A stretch of DNA of 54,597 nucleotides from Planctomycetaceae bacterium (GCA_021298315.1 JAJTFC010000010.1:1-54597); one strand, 5' to 3'; counted from the first letter of the stretch, positions 1 to 9,484 are shown. Notes: generated by a model from the sequence alone, not told the origin. A program made the numbers and translations.

Positions 1-72
1 GAACCACTTACTGACGGTTCTCGGGGCCACCTTGCAGATCTTCGCGACCTGGCCTGTGGTGAACACCTTCAT
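1..72 (-). CDS. Partial N-terminus of HTH (excisionase/MerR-like) DNA-binding protein
   Basis: Reading leftwards from the ATG at 72, 24 codons run off the window edge. They begin MKVFTTGQVAKIC and continue with a basic VAPRTVSKWF helix. This is the N-terminal helix-turn-helix of an excisionase/MerR-like fold: a 'TTGQVAK' entry helix, then a recognition helix ending in W. I know nearly the same N-terminus from planctomycete regulators of the form HTH plus receiver-like region, but only the first helices are visible, so the rest is unknown. A GGAG lies 8-9 nt upstream of the ATG (on the minus strand), which supports this start. The frame is open back to 123 but contains no earlier ATG. Confidence 0.75.
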   Translation of the reverse strand, partial: MKVFTTGQVAKICKVAPRTVSKWF

Positions 73-823
73 ATTCTTGGTCTCCGTTACCTTCCAATTA
101 TGAAATCGAGTCAGAGCCGTTGCCTACTAGACAACGACCCAAGACAGTGGCTGCCCTTGTCGAATTCGCCTCTTGCAAGGCTCAAACAACTGGGTCTGGG
201 CAAAACGTTGGTAGACGCTCAGTGCTGAGCCTGCGAGCCGATCCATCGGCAAGCAAACGACACCAAGTTTTCCTGCAACTGCTTCTTCGATCCAGCTGCA
301 ACCTCCAAGTCGTTCGAACATCGCACCCCTACGACGCACTGCTCGGTTGGAAATTTTCGCTGGACACAAAGGCGACCGAGAGAGACTCACTCGGGTAGAA
401 TCAAAGATGCCTGAGCATTCGGTCGTACGGAAAACCGACTCAGACAAATCGCCTCGCACCTCAACGGCACGACACGACTGTGATTCCCCCCTTGCTATTC
501 CCCTCGGCTCGACCGAACTGGACTTGACTCCTTCAAGCCGTCCAGCGCAGTACAGGCCGTCCAGCACCTAATTTCGTTTCAAACCGGCTGATTACTTTAG
601 AAAGAATCTTCGCTTGCCTCAGTAAGACAGGAATTTCGTGCACAGCGAAACCGGCTCGATGAGTTTTCTAAAAATCCATTTAGAAACTGCTGGAATACGT
701 GAAGTTCCTAGGTTTGTTGCGTCGAAATCCGCACGCTCTCGTCGCTCGAAACTGCCCGATTCGCCGTGCGTCACCACGACTCCAAGGAGGATGCCTCATC
801 GGGCGTTCAATGAATCCTCTTGA
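73..823. other. Intergenic region without a convincing gene
   Basis: About 750 bases lie between the left-edge HTH gene and the TPR gene stop. Several frames of 60-146 codons stay open here on both strands, but all are Ser/Arg/Cys-rich, have no recognisable motif and no ribosome binding site, and look like chance. One perfect AT-rich 8-bp inverted repeat is present at 665-686 (TTTCTAAA / TTTAGAAA, 6-nt loop). I saw no tRNA T-loop signature and no RNase P, tmRNA or SRP core motifs. The HTH gene promoter should lie in the left part. Confidence 0.6.
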
Positions 824-2638
824 TCAGGTGTCGATGCCACCGTCTGGCTTGGCAGGCTTGGTCTGCTTCTCCTCGGTTTCCTTCTTCTCACGCCAAGGCT
901 TCTTGTCCTGGTAATTCTTGAGCTCCTCCTTGAGCTGATCGAGCTGCTCGGCCTCCTCCTTGGCACCCAGTTCGACGGCCTTCGAGGACCACTCGATCGC
1001 CTTGTCGAATTGACCTAGCTCAGCATAAGCTGCCGCAAGCGTACTGAGGATGTGGGACTTTTTGTACTCGGTCAGTTCGCATGCCTTGAGGCCGGCTTCC
1101 AAGGCTCTGTCTCCATTTCGAACCGAGTCTTCGGGACTGGTCGACAAGACCCAGGAAAGATTGTTCAAAACCCCGGAAAGATCTTCCTCGTCTTCAGGGA
1201 TATTCTTAACGGCCTCTTCGTAATCGTTGATCGCATCGGCATGGCGTCCCAAGGCAAGCAGGACATCGCCTCTGAGCCGCAGAGCCTGCCAGTCGGTGGG
1301 TTCGACATTGATGAGCCTGTCGGCGATTCGAAGTGCCTTACGGGGCCGATCGTCCATTTGGTACATCGATGCAAGCTGCATGAGCAAAAGCCGGTTTTCA
1401 GGATTCAACTGCACGAGTCTTTCAAGCTCTGCAATCGCATCTCCAACCCGTTTCTCCTGGATGGCAAGATCCATCTTGAGGAATGCAATATCGGGGATCT
1501 CAGGTCTCTTTTCCTGAAGGTAATCGAGATCCTTCTTGGCTTGGTCGTAGTCCTTTAATGCCAAGCAAATCCTTGCGCGATTCAGATACGCATCGAGATT
1601 CTCCGCATCGAGCTCAACGGCTTTATCGCAATCGGCTTTGCCAGATTCCAGCCAGCCTTTTCGATCCTGAGGCTCAGGATTTCCCGTGCTCGCTTTCATC
1701 AAAAACAGATTCGAACGAAGCGAATACAGTACGCTGAGTTCGGGGTGCTTTTCAATCTTTTCGTTGAGGAAACTGCTGGCTTGATCCATCTTCTCGGCTT
1801 GGACCAAGATCAACATCAACCGACGAAGTGCATAGTCATTGTTTGGGTCGGTTTCGAGGAATTTACGAACGACGGCTTCGGCCTCGTCGTTGCGACCGAC
1901 GGATGCCAAGGACTCGACGGTCAATTGAATGGCTCGTTCATTCTCCGGATCGGCGTCAATCGCCTTGAGTAGGTCTTCGATCCGCTCATCGACATCCTGC
2001 CGAGAGACCGAACGCATGATGATGACTTCCGATAGCTTTTTCTTGATATCCGGATCTCTCTCGCCGGCATCGACCATGGCTTGAAGTTTGCTCCTAGCCG
2101 TATCGAGAGCTTCGCCACCCTTGCCGATCTCTTGACGAAGCAGATGGATTCGAGCTTTCATCACATAAGCGTCGACAAGGTCCGGGTCGGCTTCGATGGC
2201 CGCCTGGAGATCCTGCATCGCTTCACCGGTGACCTTCGTTACCCGGGCCGCAGGCAATCGTGCGCCGGCGAGCTCCTCGAGTGATTTTTGAGCCCGCTGA
2301 AAGCTAGCCGCTCCGAGCATCTTTTTGGCATCGACCGTGTCGAGTTCATCGAGTCCGAGTTCAAGCGCCTTCTTGCACAATTCTATGACTTTTCCAAGGG
2401 ACTCTTTGGAGGATTCGGTCACTCGCAAGCGACTGGCCTGCTCGAATGCCTCGGATCCTTTGAAGTCATCATCGCTTGCCGGCTTGGATTCCGTTGCGGC
2501 GGGCTTGTCCTGTGCCCAGGCCAAGTTGGATGTCTGCCAAGACCCCGTCACGAAGCCACCGCAGGCGAGAAACGCCGCTAGAAATCGTGCTCTTGGACCA
2601 CGGGCTCGAAACCACCCAAAACCTACTTGAAGACTCAC
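824..2638 (-). CDS. Secreted tetratricopeptide-repeat (TPR) protein
   Basis: About 604 residues. I chose the GTG at 2638 because GAGG sits 6 nt upstream and the translation then opens with a basic stretch followed by a hydrophobic stretch (FLAAFLACGGF) and an AWA/Q-type signal peptidase site near residue 42. The frame stays open further upstream but would run into the divergent gene at 2813. After an acidic linker, the rest is repeated helical hairpins with TPR spacing, for example 'AIEADPDLVDAYVMKARIHL', 'NLDAYLNRARICLALKDYDQA' and 'GRHADAINDYEEA'. The C-terminus (about 40 residues) is Lys/Glu-rich. TPR arrays are protein-protein scaffolds; the partner is unknown. It was probably exported to the periplasm or anchored at the membrane. 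Confidence 0.85.
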   Translation of the reverse strand: MSLQVGFGWFRARGPRARFLAAFLACGGFVTGSWQTSNLAWAQDKPAATESKPASDDDFKGSEAFEQASRLRVTESSKESLGKVIELCKKALELGLDELDTVDAKKMLGAASFQRAQKSLEELAGARLPAARVTKVTGEAMQDLQAAIEADPDLVDAYVMKARIHLLRQEIGKGGEALDTARSKLQAMVDAGERDPDIKKKLSEVIIMRSVSRQDVDERIEDLLKAIDADPENERAIQLTVESLASVGRNDEAEAVVRKFLETDPNNDYALRRLMLILVQAEKMDQASSFLNEKIEKHPELSVLYSLRSNLFLMKASTGNPEPQDRKGWLESGKADCDKAVELDAENLDAYLNRARICLALKDYDQAKKDLDYLQEKRPEIPDIAFLKMDLAIQEKRVGDAIAELERLVQLNPENRLLLMQLASMYQMDDRPRKALRIADRLINVEPTDWQALRLRGDVLLALGRHADAINDYEEAVKNIPEDEEDLSGVLNNLSWVLSTSPEDSVRNGDRALEAGLKACELTEYKKSHILSTLAAAYAELGQFDKAIEWSSKAVELGAKEEAEQLDQLKEELKNYQDKKPWREKKETEEKQTKPAKPDGGIDT

Positions 2639-2708
2639 AATATACCTCGTATGCGGAGAATGGACGCAAGAACCCCGGAGTTTCCAAACGACCTTGTTGC
2701 TCGATCCA

Positions 2709-2737
2709 TTGACAAATCGGATCTTTCGCCGTGTATT
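2709..2737 (+). promoter_or_regulatory. Candidate sigma-70-type promoter for the RluA-family gene
   Basis: A perfect -35 hexamer TTGACA (2709-2714) is followed after 17 nt by TGTATT (2732-2737, 4 of 6 matches to TATAAT). It lies about 75 nt upstream of the pseudouridine synthase ATG in the divergent intergenic region. Confidence 0.5.
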
Positions 2738-2812
2738 GTAGCGGGTTGCCCACTGGCGGTGTAAGCCCAGTGACTCTCGGCAGGATGGCTCAGCCTCCAG
2801 AAAAACCCCTCC

Positions 2813-3916
2813 ATGAAACCACAAAACCCCGAATCCTTTCAGTTGATCCACCTAGACGAATCCGACGAAGGATCCGTGCTCGAACGGGTCATCAAGAAGC
2901 GGCTAAGCGACTGGAGTTGGGGAGATGTCCGCGAATCGATTCGGCGGCGTAAAGTCCAAGTCAACGGCAACCTATGCTTGGATCCAATTCGAAAAGTAAC
3001 TCACAAAGATGTGATCAAGCTTTGGAATGAATCTCTTCCAAAGCCGATCGAAGCGACCGACATCCGCATCGCTTACGTGGACGAATTCCTCGTGGTCGTC
3101 GAGAAACCCGCTGGGATCACCAGCGTGCGTCATTTCGAAGAGCGCAACCTCTCCGAGAAACGCCGACAACTCCAACCGACCCTCGAAGAGCTCGTTCCGC
3201 TGGCATTGATGCACTACTTCAAACGCCAAACCAAACCCAGGGACGACCAAGACCCAACACCCAAACGAACCAAGCGTATTCCGGTGAGCCCTCGCGAGTT
3301 CAAAGACATCCGCTCGGAGGAACGAAAGAACCTGGAACACAAACTCAAACGCTTAAACGTGATCGCTGTTCACCGTCTGGATCGCGACACTTCCGGACTG
3401 ATGCTCTTTGCCAGAACCCCCAGCGTCGCTCAATCTCTGATCGAAGCGTTCAAACACCACCGCGTAATTCGCAAGTACCATGCGGTTGTCCACGGACACC
3501 CCCAGCAACAAACTATCGAAAGCACCCTGGTGCGCGATCGGGGGGACGGCCATCGCGGTTCGAAACCCCCTAGTATCGATACTCCCGATGCGACCGAGCA
3601 ACACGCGATCACCCACATCCGACCGATCGAAAAAATCGGCCCCTATAGCTTGATCGAATGCCAACTGGAAACAGGCAGAACTCATCAAATCCGGATCCAC
3701 CTGTCCGAAGCCGGCCACTTGCTATGCGGAGATGCAATCTACTGCAAACGAGCCGATGGATCGATCGACAAGGACTCTAGCGGTGCACCTCGCCAAGCAC
3801 TCCACTCGGCAACCCTAGCCTTCGATCACCCGATCTCGAGCGAGAAGCTCGAATTCAAAATGCCTTGGCCTGCAGATCTTCATCGTTGGCTCACCAAACT
3901 TCGGCAATCGAACTAG
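2813..3916 (+). CDS. RluA/RluD-family RNA pseudouridine synthase
   Basis: 367 residues. This family isomerises specific uridines in rRNA or tRNA to pseudouridine in the cytoplasm. An S4-like RNA-binding region occupies residues ~20-75 (SVLERVIKKRL...RRRKVQVNG). The catalytic motif VHRLDRDTSG lies at ~186-195 with Asp190 as the expected nucleophile, and the RTHQIRIHL motif appears near residue 285. Between the 'VVVEKPAG' strand (~95) and the catalytic motif there is a charged, Lys/Arg-rich insertion of about 60 residues, longer than in typical RluA/RluD proteins, so substrate choice cannot be assigned. The gene overlaps the end of the convergent vWA gene by 4 bases. Confidence 0.9.
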   Translation: MKPQNPESFQLIHLDESDEGSVLERVIKKRLSDWSWGDVRESIRRRKVQVNGNLCLDPIRKVTHKDVIKLWNESLPKPIEATDIRIAYVDEFLVVVEKPAGITSVRHFEERNLSEKRRQLQPTLEELVPLALMHYFKRQTKPRDDQDPTPKRTKRIPVSPREFKDIRSEERKNLEHKLKRLNVIAVHRLDRDTSGLMLFARTPSVAQSLIEAFKHHRVIRKYHAVVHGHPQQQTIESTLVRDRGDGHRGSKPPSIDTPDATEQHAITHIRPIEKIGPYSLIECQLETGRTHQIRIHLSEAGHLLCGDAIYCKRADGSIDKDSSGAPRQALHSATLAFDHPISSEKLEFKMPWPADLHRWLTKLRQSN

Positions 3917-5619
3917 CCAAGTATCTCCCGTTTGCGATGGACATAGTCCCACAGCACAAAACGATCGAGGTTGTTGCCACTGGTAAAGAAGACTCGCCCT
4001 TTGGTCTGCTCGGCCATCCGATGGGCAAATCGAATGTCGTCTTCGGATTGTGACCAACTCGGCACGAGGAACAAGTTGATGGTGATCCCTTCGCGACCGC
4101 ACTCCATCGCCTCGCGCATCGTCTGCTGCTCGGTTCGAGGATCCGGGGGATAGAGCAACAGCAGCAGTTGCTCCTCAAAGTGCGCCGTCGGCAATCCATC
4201 GGTAATGAGGATGATCTGCTTGTTGGGAGTATCGACCGTCGCGAGATTCTGACGAGCCAATCTCAAGGCGTGCTGAATGTTGGTAAAGTGCGGTGGGATA
4301 TCCGATTCGCTGATCCTCTGGTCACTCATATCGGCTTTGAGCCTGACGACCGGATTGTGGATCGTCACAGGTTTGGGCATCAGATCGATGATTTCACCAG
4401 CAGGCCGCAGTTTTGCAAACGAGTACATCTCGATGAACCGAAGGAAGTCCCCAGGATACTCCGAAGAGATGAGTCCTTGGAGGGCCAAGGCCATGCGTTT
4501 GACGTTGATGTACTGCCCGTCGTAGCGCATCGAACCGCTCATATCCATGACCACGACCGTCGCACACTTGGGACTGTTGCGTGTCTTGAACACCTCGATG
4601 TCATCGCTCCGCAACCGAACCGGTCGCTCATCGGGTCGCCTGAGCATCGCGTTGGTCACCGTTTGGACAATATCCATATTGGCGATCGAATCGCCGAATT
4701 CATAAGGCTTTGTCGAGGGGAGCTCGACACTCCCATCACCGACAATCCTACCCGTGTGACGACCGCTCCTGGACGCTTCCAAATCGGCGAAAATTCGCTC
4801 AAGCAGTTTCGCTTGGAAGGTCTTGTAAGCTTTCGGAGTCAGTCGAAACGAACCCGACTCGTTGCGATCGAGCCCCTGACGCTCGGCCATCTCGCGAACA
4901 ACGTTTCGTATCTGCTCGCGGATTTCCTCAAGCGCGTTCAAATCCCCCGGCTGGGCGAATTGCGAAAGGGCCTCCATGTCGATCAAACCAATCTGTGCGG
5001 TCTTGGCGGCCTCTTCGAGTTGTTTCAGTAGCTCATCGATCTGCTCAAGCTCTTTTTTGATCTCGATGGCCTGCGGTATGTCAACCTTTTGACGTCCCGT
5101 GAAAGTGTACTTGCTGACCAAATCATCGATCTGATAGCGATCGGCCAAGGCTTCCATGGTCTTAAGGACACCTTGCGCAAACTCCGGATCGCTCCGGTCA
5201 GCTTGGTACCAAAGCTGCTCCAAAAGGTAGATTTGGGATTGGCGTATCGCGCGATCGTAGAGCCCTTTCAATTTGGCCGGTGGACGCGTTCGGCGAGCAA
5301 GCTTCTCGAAGTGGTCAGCAGCTTTCTTGTCCAGACCATCGACCTGATAGGTTTCGAGAATCTTGCGTTTGCGTTCCTCAAGCATCGCTCGCAACGCGTC
5401 AATGCTCGGACCAAGCCCCGCGATTTGGCTTGGATCAAGCTCGATTGCCCGAGCAAGTTCTTCTTCGGTAAGCTCGCGGTAACTGCCATAGGCAAGGGCA
5501 TGCTCGAAGGCATTCGAGACCAAATCCGCGTCGGGCTCGGCCAACGGACTTGGGAATTCCGTCGGATTGTACTTCTGATAGACGTGGATGATCCCGCCGA
5601 TGTCACTTCGTTTTTGCAT
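3913..5619 (-). CDS. von Willebrand factor A (vWA) domain protein, COG4867-like
   Basis: 568 residues from the ATG at 5619 (MQKRSDIGG); a GTG at 5664 would add 15 unremarkable residues. The N-terminal ~330 residues are alpha-helical and charged, with a Glu/Lys-rich stretch (~185-215) that looks like coiled coil. The C-terminal vWA domain starts near residue 350 with the MIDAS motif DMSGSM (359-364) after 'CATVVVMD', followed by a downstream 'ILITDGLPTAH' strand. Proteins of this layout are usually cytoplasmic and work with MoxR/Mg-chelatase-like AAA ATPases as metal-dependent adaptors. No such ATPase lies in the window. The gene follows the DUF3748 gene by 66 nt and may be the last member of that operon. 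Confidence 0.8.
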   Translation of the reverse strand: MQKRSDIGGIIHVYQKYNPTEFPSPLAEPDADLVSNAFEHALAYGSYRELTEEELARAIELDPSQIAGLGPSIDALRAMLEERKRKILETYQVDGLDKKAADHFEKLARRTRPPAKLKGLYDRAIRQSQIYLLEQLWYQADRSDPEFAQGVLKTMEALADRYQIDDLVSKYTFTGRQKVDIPQAIEIKKELEQIDELLKQLEEAAKTAQIGLIDMEALSQFAQPGDLNALEEIREQIRNVVREMAERQGLDRNESGSFRLTPKAYKTFQAKLLERIFADLEASRSGRHTGRIVGDGSVELPSTKPYEFGDSIANMDIVQTVTNAMLRRPDERPVRLRSDDIEVFKTRNSPKCATVVVMDMSGSMRYDGQYINVKRMALALQGLISSEYPGDFLRFIEMYSFAKLRPAGEIIDLMPKPVTIHNPVVRLKADMSDQRISESDIPPHFTNIQHALRLARQNLATVDTPNKQIILITDGLPTAHFEEQLLLLLYPPDPRTEQQTMREAMECGREGITINLFLVPSWSQSEDDIRFAHRMAEQTKGRVFFTSGNNLDRFVLWDYVHRKREILG

Positions 5620-5685
5620 AGGTTTCTCGTAGGTGGCCAAGCCGTGGCGGGCACATAAATTCACGTGATCAGATAGTTCTACCGG

Positions 5686-6996
5686 CTATTGTAGGGACGC
5701 TGTCCAGATTTGAAGCCAAGGCGAACCGTTAGGCCTGGCATTCCAGAAGATCCCTTGCGAGTTTCTCAAAAACTGAACCGCTCCGACGATCTGGCCAAAG
5801 ACCTGAGTATCCCACTGGACTTCGGTCTGTTTGCCCGTTGCTAAATCGAGGATGATCAAGCGATTGCCAACCAAATAACTCAGTTGCCTCCCTTGGGGAT
5901 CGATCGCTAGCGGATGGGTAATGGACTCTTGGTTTTCCGAAATCCAATCCAACTGACCATCGGCCACCCCAAGGCGAACGACCCGCACGGTCCCTCGCGA
6001 ATCCTTCATCATCGTGTAAATCCACCGACCACAACACGATGCTTGGAGCCAATGCCTAGGGCCCGCAACACCTGGATAAGCCGCCGACTGGCTGTAGGTA
6101 AGTCGACGAAGCTGGATCCCTGTGGGTACATCGAATCCCCAGTGCTCTGCATTGTGCTCGCGATTGCTTTCGATGGGCCCTTGCAACATCTTGGGCCACT
6201 GCCGAGCCTCGGGAGGAAATTCGGCCACATAGATCTCATCGATCCACTGTGGATCTGTCCGGTTTGTCGCAAGCCGCACGATCATCGCAAGTCTCAAAGG
6301 TGCTTGAGCATCGTAAGCGTTGGTAACCCAACATTCCTCCCGAGCCGACTCGATGCCGTCCTGGGGTATTAGCGCCAGTGCCGACCAACCAGTCCCCTCG
6401 AAGTTGTCTTCATAGCAAACTCGTTTAACCTCCGGATTGGGACTGGTTTTGGATTCCCAAGCATCGACCAAAGCAAAACCCACGGTGCGTCGATCGGGCA
6501 CTTTCGTATCGTTGTAAGTGAAACTCACGCAGCGTCCGTCGGGCGAAAAACTATGCGCATGGGTGCCACCCGAGAGTACGCCCCAAGTTGGCTCGGATTC
6601 AATTGTTCGAGATTCAAGTGCTGAAATCTGCACCGAAGGCTTCATCGGATCAAAGCTAGCCCAAGCCCCAAACCGGCGTGTCATCCCATAGGGTCGGTCT
6701 TGATCGCAATTGGTCAAGCCGTGAATAAACAAAATAGTGGAGCGAAGCGGATGGCATACGACCGCTCCGACCCCAGGCCCGTACTCGGATCGACTCTGGG
6801 TATCGTAGACGACCCGAACGGTATCATCGATCAAATCAAGCGACTCGATCCGTGTTGTCTTGATGATCTCTGGATCGGAATTGCGAGTGTCGTAGTAAAG
6901 AAACCTACCGCAATGCGATTGAGCTTGGCGATGATTCAAAAAGTGCCCATAGCTACCATGGGTGCGTTGCCGAGGAATCGCTTTGATCCTTGCCAT
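5686..6996 (-). CDS. DUF3748 / YidR-like beta-propeller protein
   Basis: 436 residues with a TolB-like repetitive beta-propeller pattern. It resembles E. coli YidR (DUF3748) in several blocks: the 'HPLRSTILFIHGL' strand (~82-94), 'GGTHAHSFSPDG' (143-154) followed by 'VSFTYND', the Tyr/Pro/Gly-rich 'AAYPGVAGPRHWLQ' near residue 310, and repeated 'DPQGRQLSYLVGNRLIILDL'. No signal peptide is obvious. The function of the family is unknown; the related oligogalacturonate-lyase propeller fold suggests sugar-acid or peptide binding, but that is inference. It starts 7 nt after the mgtE stop, so it is almost certainly co-transcribed with mgtE. Confidence 0.75.
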   Translation of the reverse strand: MARIKAIPRQRTHGSYGHFLNHRQAQSHCGRFLYYDTRNSDPEIIKTTRIESLDLIDDTVRVVYDTQSRSEYGPGVGAVVCHPLRSTILFIHGLTNCDQDRPYGMTRRFGAWASFDPMKPSVQISALESRTIESEPTWGVLSGGTHAHSFSPDGRCVSFTYNDTKVPDRRTVGFALVDAWESKTSPNPEVKRVCYEDNFEGTGWSALALIPQDGIESAREECWVTNAYDAQAPLRLAMIVRLATNRTDPQWIDEIYVAEFPPEARQWPKMLQGPIESNREHNAEHWGFDVPTGIQLRRLTYSQSAAYPGVAGPRHWLQASCCGRWIYTMMKDSRGTVRVVRLGVADGQLDWISENQESITHPLAIDPQGRQLSYLVGNRLIILDLATGKQTEVQWDTQVFGQIVGAVQFLRNSQGIFWNARPNGSPWLQIWTASLQ

Positions 6997-7003
6997 CGCT
7001 GGT

Positions 7004-8350
7004 CTAACTCAGAAACAGCAGAGCCACGTTGACATAGATGAGAATCCCAAGCAAATCGCTCAGACCCGCGACAAACTGGTTGCTCATCATCGCAGGATCC
7101 AGACCCATGCGTTTGAACATCAGCGGCAGTACACTTCCCATACAAGTCCCACAGAGCACAACGCACAAGATCGTAATGGGAATGATCAACGCTTGGGTGT
7201 GCGTAGGTGCCAAAACCAATGCGCAACAATAACCGATCGATCCCATGATCCCACCCAAGAGCAACCCCATGACAATTTCTCGCTTGACGATCAGCCCCCA
7301 GTCGCTCAGTTCGATGTCCTTGGTTGCAAGTGCAGAGATGATCAAGGTCGAGCTCTGACTCCCAGAGTTTCCCCCGCTGCTGATAATCAGCGGAATGAAA
7401 AGCACCAGCCAAGCATAGCTGTCGAGCCAGGACTGATACATTTTCAATGCAAATGCAGTCGAAAGAGCGGCAAAGAATAGGATCAAAAGCCAAAAGCCTC
7501 GCTTCCATGAAAGGACCAAAAGAGGCGTCCGCAAATAGGACTCGCTCAAAGGCGCGACGGCCACGATCCTTTGGACATCCTCGGCAGCCTCCTCGCGTAC
7601 CACATCGATGACGTCATCGTGGGTGATGATCCCCATCATATGATTGCCATCGTCGACCACCGGCACAGCCAAGATATTATAAAAAGCCACTTTCTGAGCG
7701 ACTTGCTCTTGGTCATCATTGACGTTCACCGAAACAACGTCGGACTTCATCAAATCGGCAAGCCTTGTTTCGGGCCTACCAATCGAGGAAATAAGCAATC
7801 GGCCACTGACAACACCTCGAAGATGATTCGTATCATCGACCACATAAATGTAGTAGATCGTTTCGAGCCGCTCTGCCTGTCGACTGAGTTCATCGAGCGC
7901 TTGGCGAACCGTAAGTGTCTCGGACAAACACGCCACTTCGGTGGTCATCATCGCCCCTGCAGTACCTTCTTTGAAGGTCTGCAAGCGGCGGATATCTCGT
8001 CGATCCGGTGCGGGCACCAACGCCAAAATCGCATCGACACGCGCCTCGGGCACCTTGCGCAACAAATCGACCGCGTCGTCGGCAGGGAGCTGAGTGACCA
8101 GCACCGCGATCTGCTTTTCGTCTTGCGAAGCGATCAGATCGACTTGTCGATCCACATCGAAGTACTGAAAGACTTCCGCTTGCAACGATGGCTGAGCGTG
8201 CTGGAGAACGCGCCAGATTTCCTGATTATCGAGCCCTTCCATGAACTCTGCCGTGCGCGCCGGGTGAAGCGCAGTGCAAAACTCGCGGAGTTCGTCGGTG
8301 CGATCCTCCGCAAGCATTTCTCGGAGTTCTGGCAGGAACAGCGTGTTCAT
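7004..8350 (-). CDS. mgtE: MgtE-type magnesium transporter
   Basis: 448 residues with the full MgtE architecture. The cytoplasmic helical N domain is at ~1-125 ('LPADDAVDLLRKVP'). Two CBS domains at ~130-255 sense Mg2+. The C-terminal five-helix membrane domain (~280-448) carries the family motif 'PLIISSGGNSGSQS'. The last helix contains 'LSDLLGILIYVN'; its Asp matches the pore Asp that binds Mg2+ in characterised MgtE. Known members form homodimeric inner-membrane Mg2+ channels closed by Mg2+ binding at the N/CBS interface. The gene starts 6 nt downstream of the DUF3500 gene and is followed after 7 nt by the DUF3748 gene. Confidence 0.95.
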   Translation of the reverse strand: MNTLFLPELREMLAEDRTDELREFCTALHPARTAEFMEGLDNQEIWRVLQHAQPSLQAEVFQYFDVDRQVDLIASQDEKQIAVLVTQLPADDAVDLLRKVPEARVDAILALVPAPDRRDIRRLQTFKEGTAGAMMTTEVACLSETLTVRQALDELSRQAERLETIYYIYVVDDTNHLRGVVSGRLLISSIGRPETRLADLMKSDVVSVNVNDDQEQVAQKVAFYNILAVPVVDDGNHMMGIITHDDVIDVVREEAAEDVQRIVAVAPLSESYLRTPLLVLSWKRGFWLLILFFAALSTAFALKMYQSWLDSYAWLVLFIPLIISSGGNSGSQSSTLIISALATKDIELSDWGLIVKREIVMGLLLGGIMGSIGYCCALVLAPTHTQALIIPITILCVVLCGTCMGSVLPLMFKRMGLDPAMMSNQFVAGLSDLLGILIYVNVALLFLS

Positions 8351-8356
8351 CAGCCG

Positions 8357-9484
8357 CTAATTCGATCCGATCGGGAGGTTGAAATCGCCACCCAAATCGC
8401 GCCACACGGAATGGATGTGGTTGGCCTTGGTCCCTTGAGGATCTGTCTGATAGTTGCAAAGCTCCGCAATGAACGTCGGGCCTTGGATGCGGATAAAGTG
8501 CTGATCCTTTGGATCGGTTCCTCCAGCCCAACCGAAATGGATTTGATCCATACCGGCCTTGTCGACAATTTGCCATCGCTCCTGAGCTACCGCTTGGGGC
8601 ATCGTCGAAAAATACGCATCGAGAATCGCCTTGAGCTTGGCCTTTTGCTCAGCTTGCAAGCCGGTTGCTTGGATACCAACAGGCTTATCATTCTTTGGTT
8701 GCGGTTCGCCTGCCCATTGGATGTCCGCTGGACTCTCCGCATCGAAGATCGTCTTGGACTGTTGCTCTTTGCTCAAGCTTCCGAGCAACTCGTAAGCGGC
8801 TTGTTCCTCAGGCAACAGCAGCCTTGTTCCTGATGTGTACTTGGTCTTGGATCCGCTTTGAAGCGGATCGGGTGTTTCGAAGTCCTTGAGCAGTCGTGCT
8901 GGGTTCACGCCAAAGAACTGAGGGGTTGAATCGACGATCTTGTCTCCCTGATAGGTCATGTTGATCGACAAGTGATGGCCTTCAACACTCACACCCCAAT
9001 CCGAATTAGGTTCAGGGTTGCCATAGACGGCAAAATAGAATTTTTGGTAGTCGCGGCGCTTGGCTTGCGATGGACCTTCGAGCTCCAAGAGGATCGCTTC
9101 GTAGGCCATGATATCGACAGCACGTCGGAAACCCGACTCGCTAAGGATCGCAGCCATGAGTCCCATGGCCGCCGTGCGCTGGGTGTCGCTCATTTCACGC
9201 AGCGGCAAACCCTTGCGAGTTTCCATCGGGATAAAATGCCACTCGGATCGCTTCTTGTCTTTGAAGTCGATCTGAGCCATCGAGCGCTGCTGGCTCGAAA
9301 GGCTTGTTAAAAAACCTTGAGCCGTCTCTCGTGCGGCCAAGACCGGGTGGGTTGCCCAAAGTGCTTGAGAGGACAAGTGCAAGAGGCTAGAGCCGGCTGC
9401 ACAAGCTGCGGCCGAACGGATCAGAAACTCACGACGGGAACGATTGGTTCGACTCGGGGAATCGGCGCGGTGGGAAGAAGCCAT
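8357..9484 (-). CDS. Tat-exported DUF3500 family protein
   Basis: 375 residues. The N-terminus has a twin-arginine signal (SRREFLIRSAAACAAG at ~17-32) ending near 'SSQALWA', so export of a folded, possibly metal-loaded protein is likely. The body matches the DUF3500 pattern: 'KGLPLREMSDTQR', 'YFAVYGNPEPNSDWGVSVEGHHLSINMTY', 'TPQFFGVNPARLL', 'WAGGTDPKDQHFIRIQGPTFIAELCN' and a C-terminal 'NHIHSVWRDLGGDF'. The conserved His residues (GHH, NHIHS) could form a metal site, which is inference. The biochemical function is unknown. It is the first gene of the DUF3500-mgtE-DUF3748-(vWA) run. Confidence 0.8.
   Translation of the reverse strand: MASSHRADSPSRTNRSRREFLIRSAAACAAGSSLLHLSSQALWATHPVLAARETAQGFLTSLSSQQRSMAQIDFKDKKRSEWHFIPMETRKGLPLREMSDTQRTAAMGLMAAILSESGFRRAVDIMAYEAILLELEGPSQAKRRDYQKFYFAVYGNPEPNSDWGVSVEGHHLSINMTYQGDKIVDSTPQFFGVNPARLLKDFETPDPLQSGSKTKYTSGTRLLLPEEQAAYELLGSLSKEQQSKTIFDAESPADIQWAGEPQPKNDKPVGIQATGLQAEQKAKLKAILDAYFSTMPQAVAQERWQIVDKAGMDQIHFGWAGGTDPKDQHFIRIQGPTFIAELCNYQTDPQGTKANHIHSVWRDLGGDFNLPIGSN

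Noticed and set aside
127..567. 146-codon frame on the - strand in the left intergenic region
   Set aside because: No ribosome site, no recognisable motif, Ser/Arg/Cys-rich; looks like chance.
4168..5031. 287-codon open frame on the + strand
   Set aside because: Antisense to the vWA gene; no domain, no ribosome site, His/Arg-rich complement composition.
7571..8833. 420-codon open frame on the + strand
   Set aside because: It lies antisense across mgtE and the DUF3500 gene, which both have clear family motifs. Its composition (many His/Arg/Asp/Ile from GATCG-rich DNA) is what the complement of planctomycete coding DNA gives.
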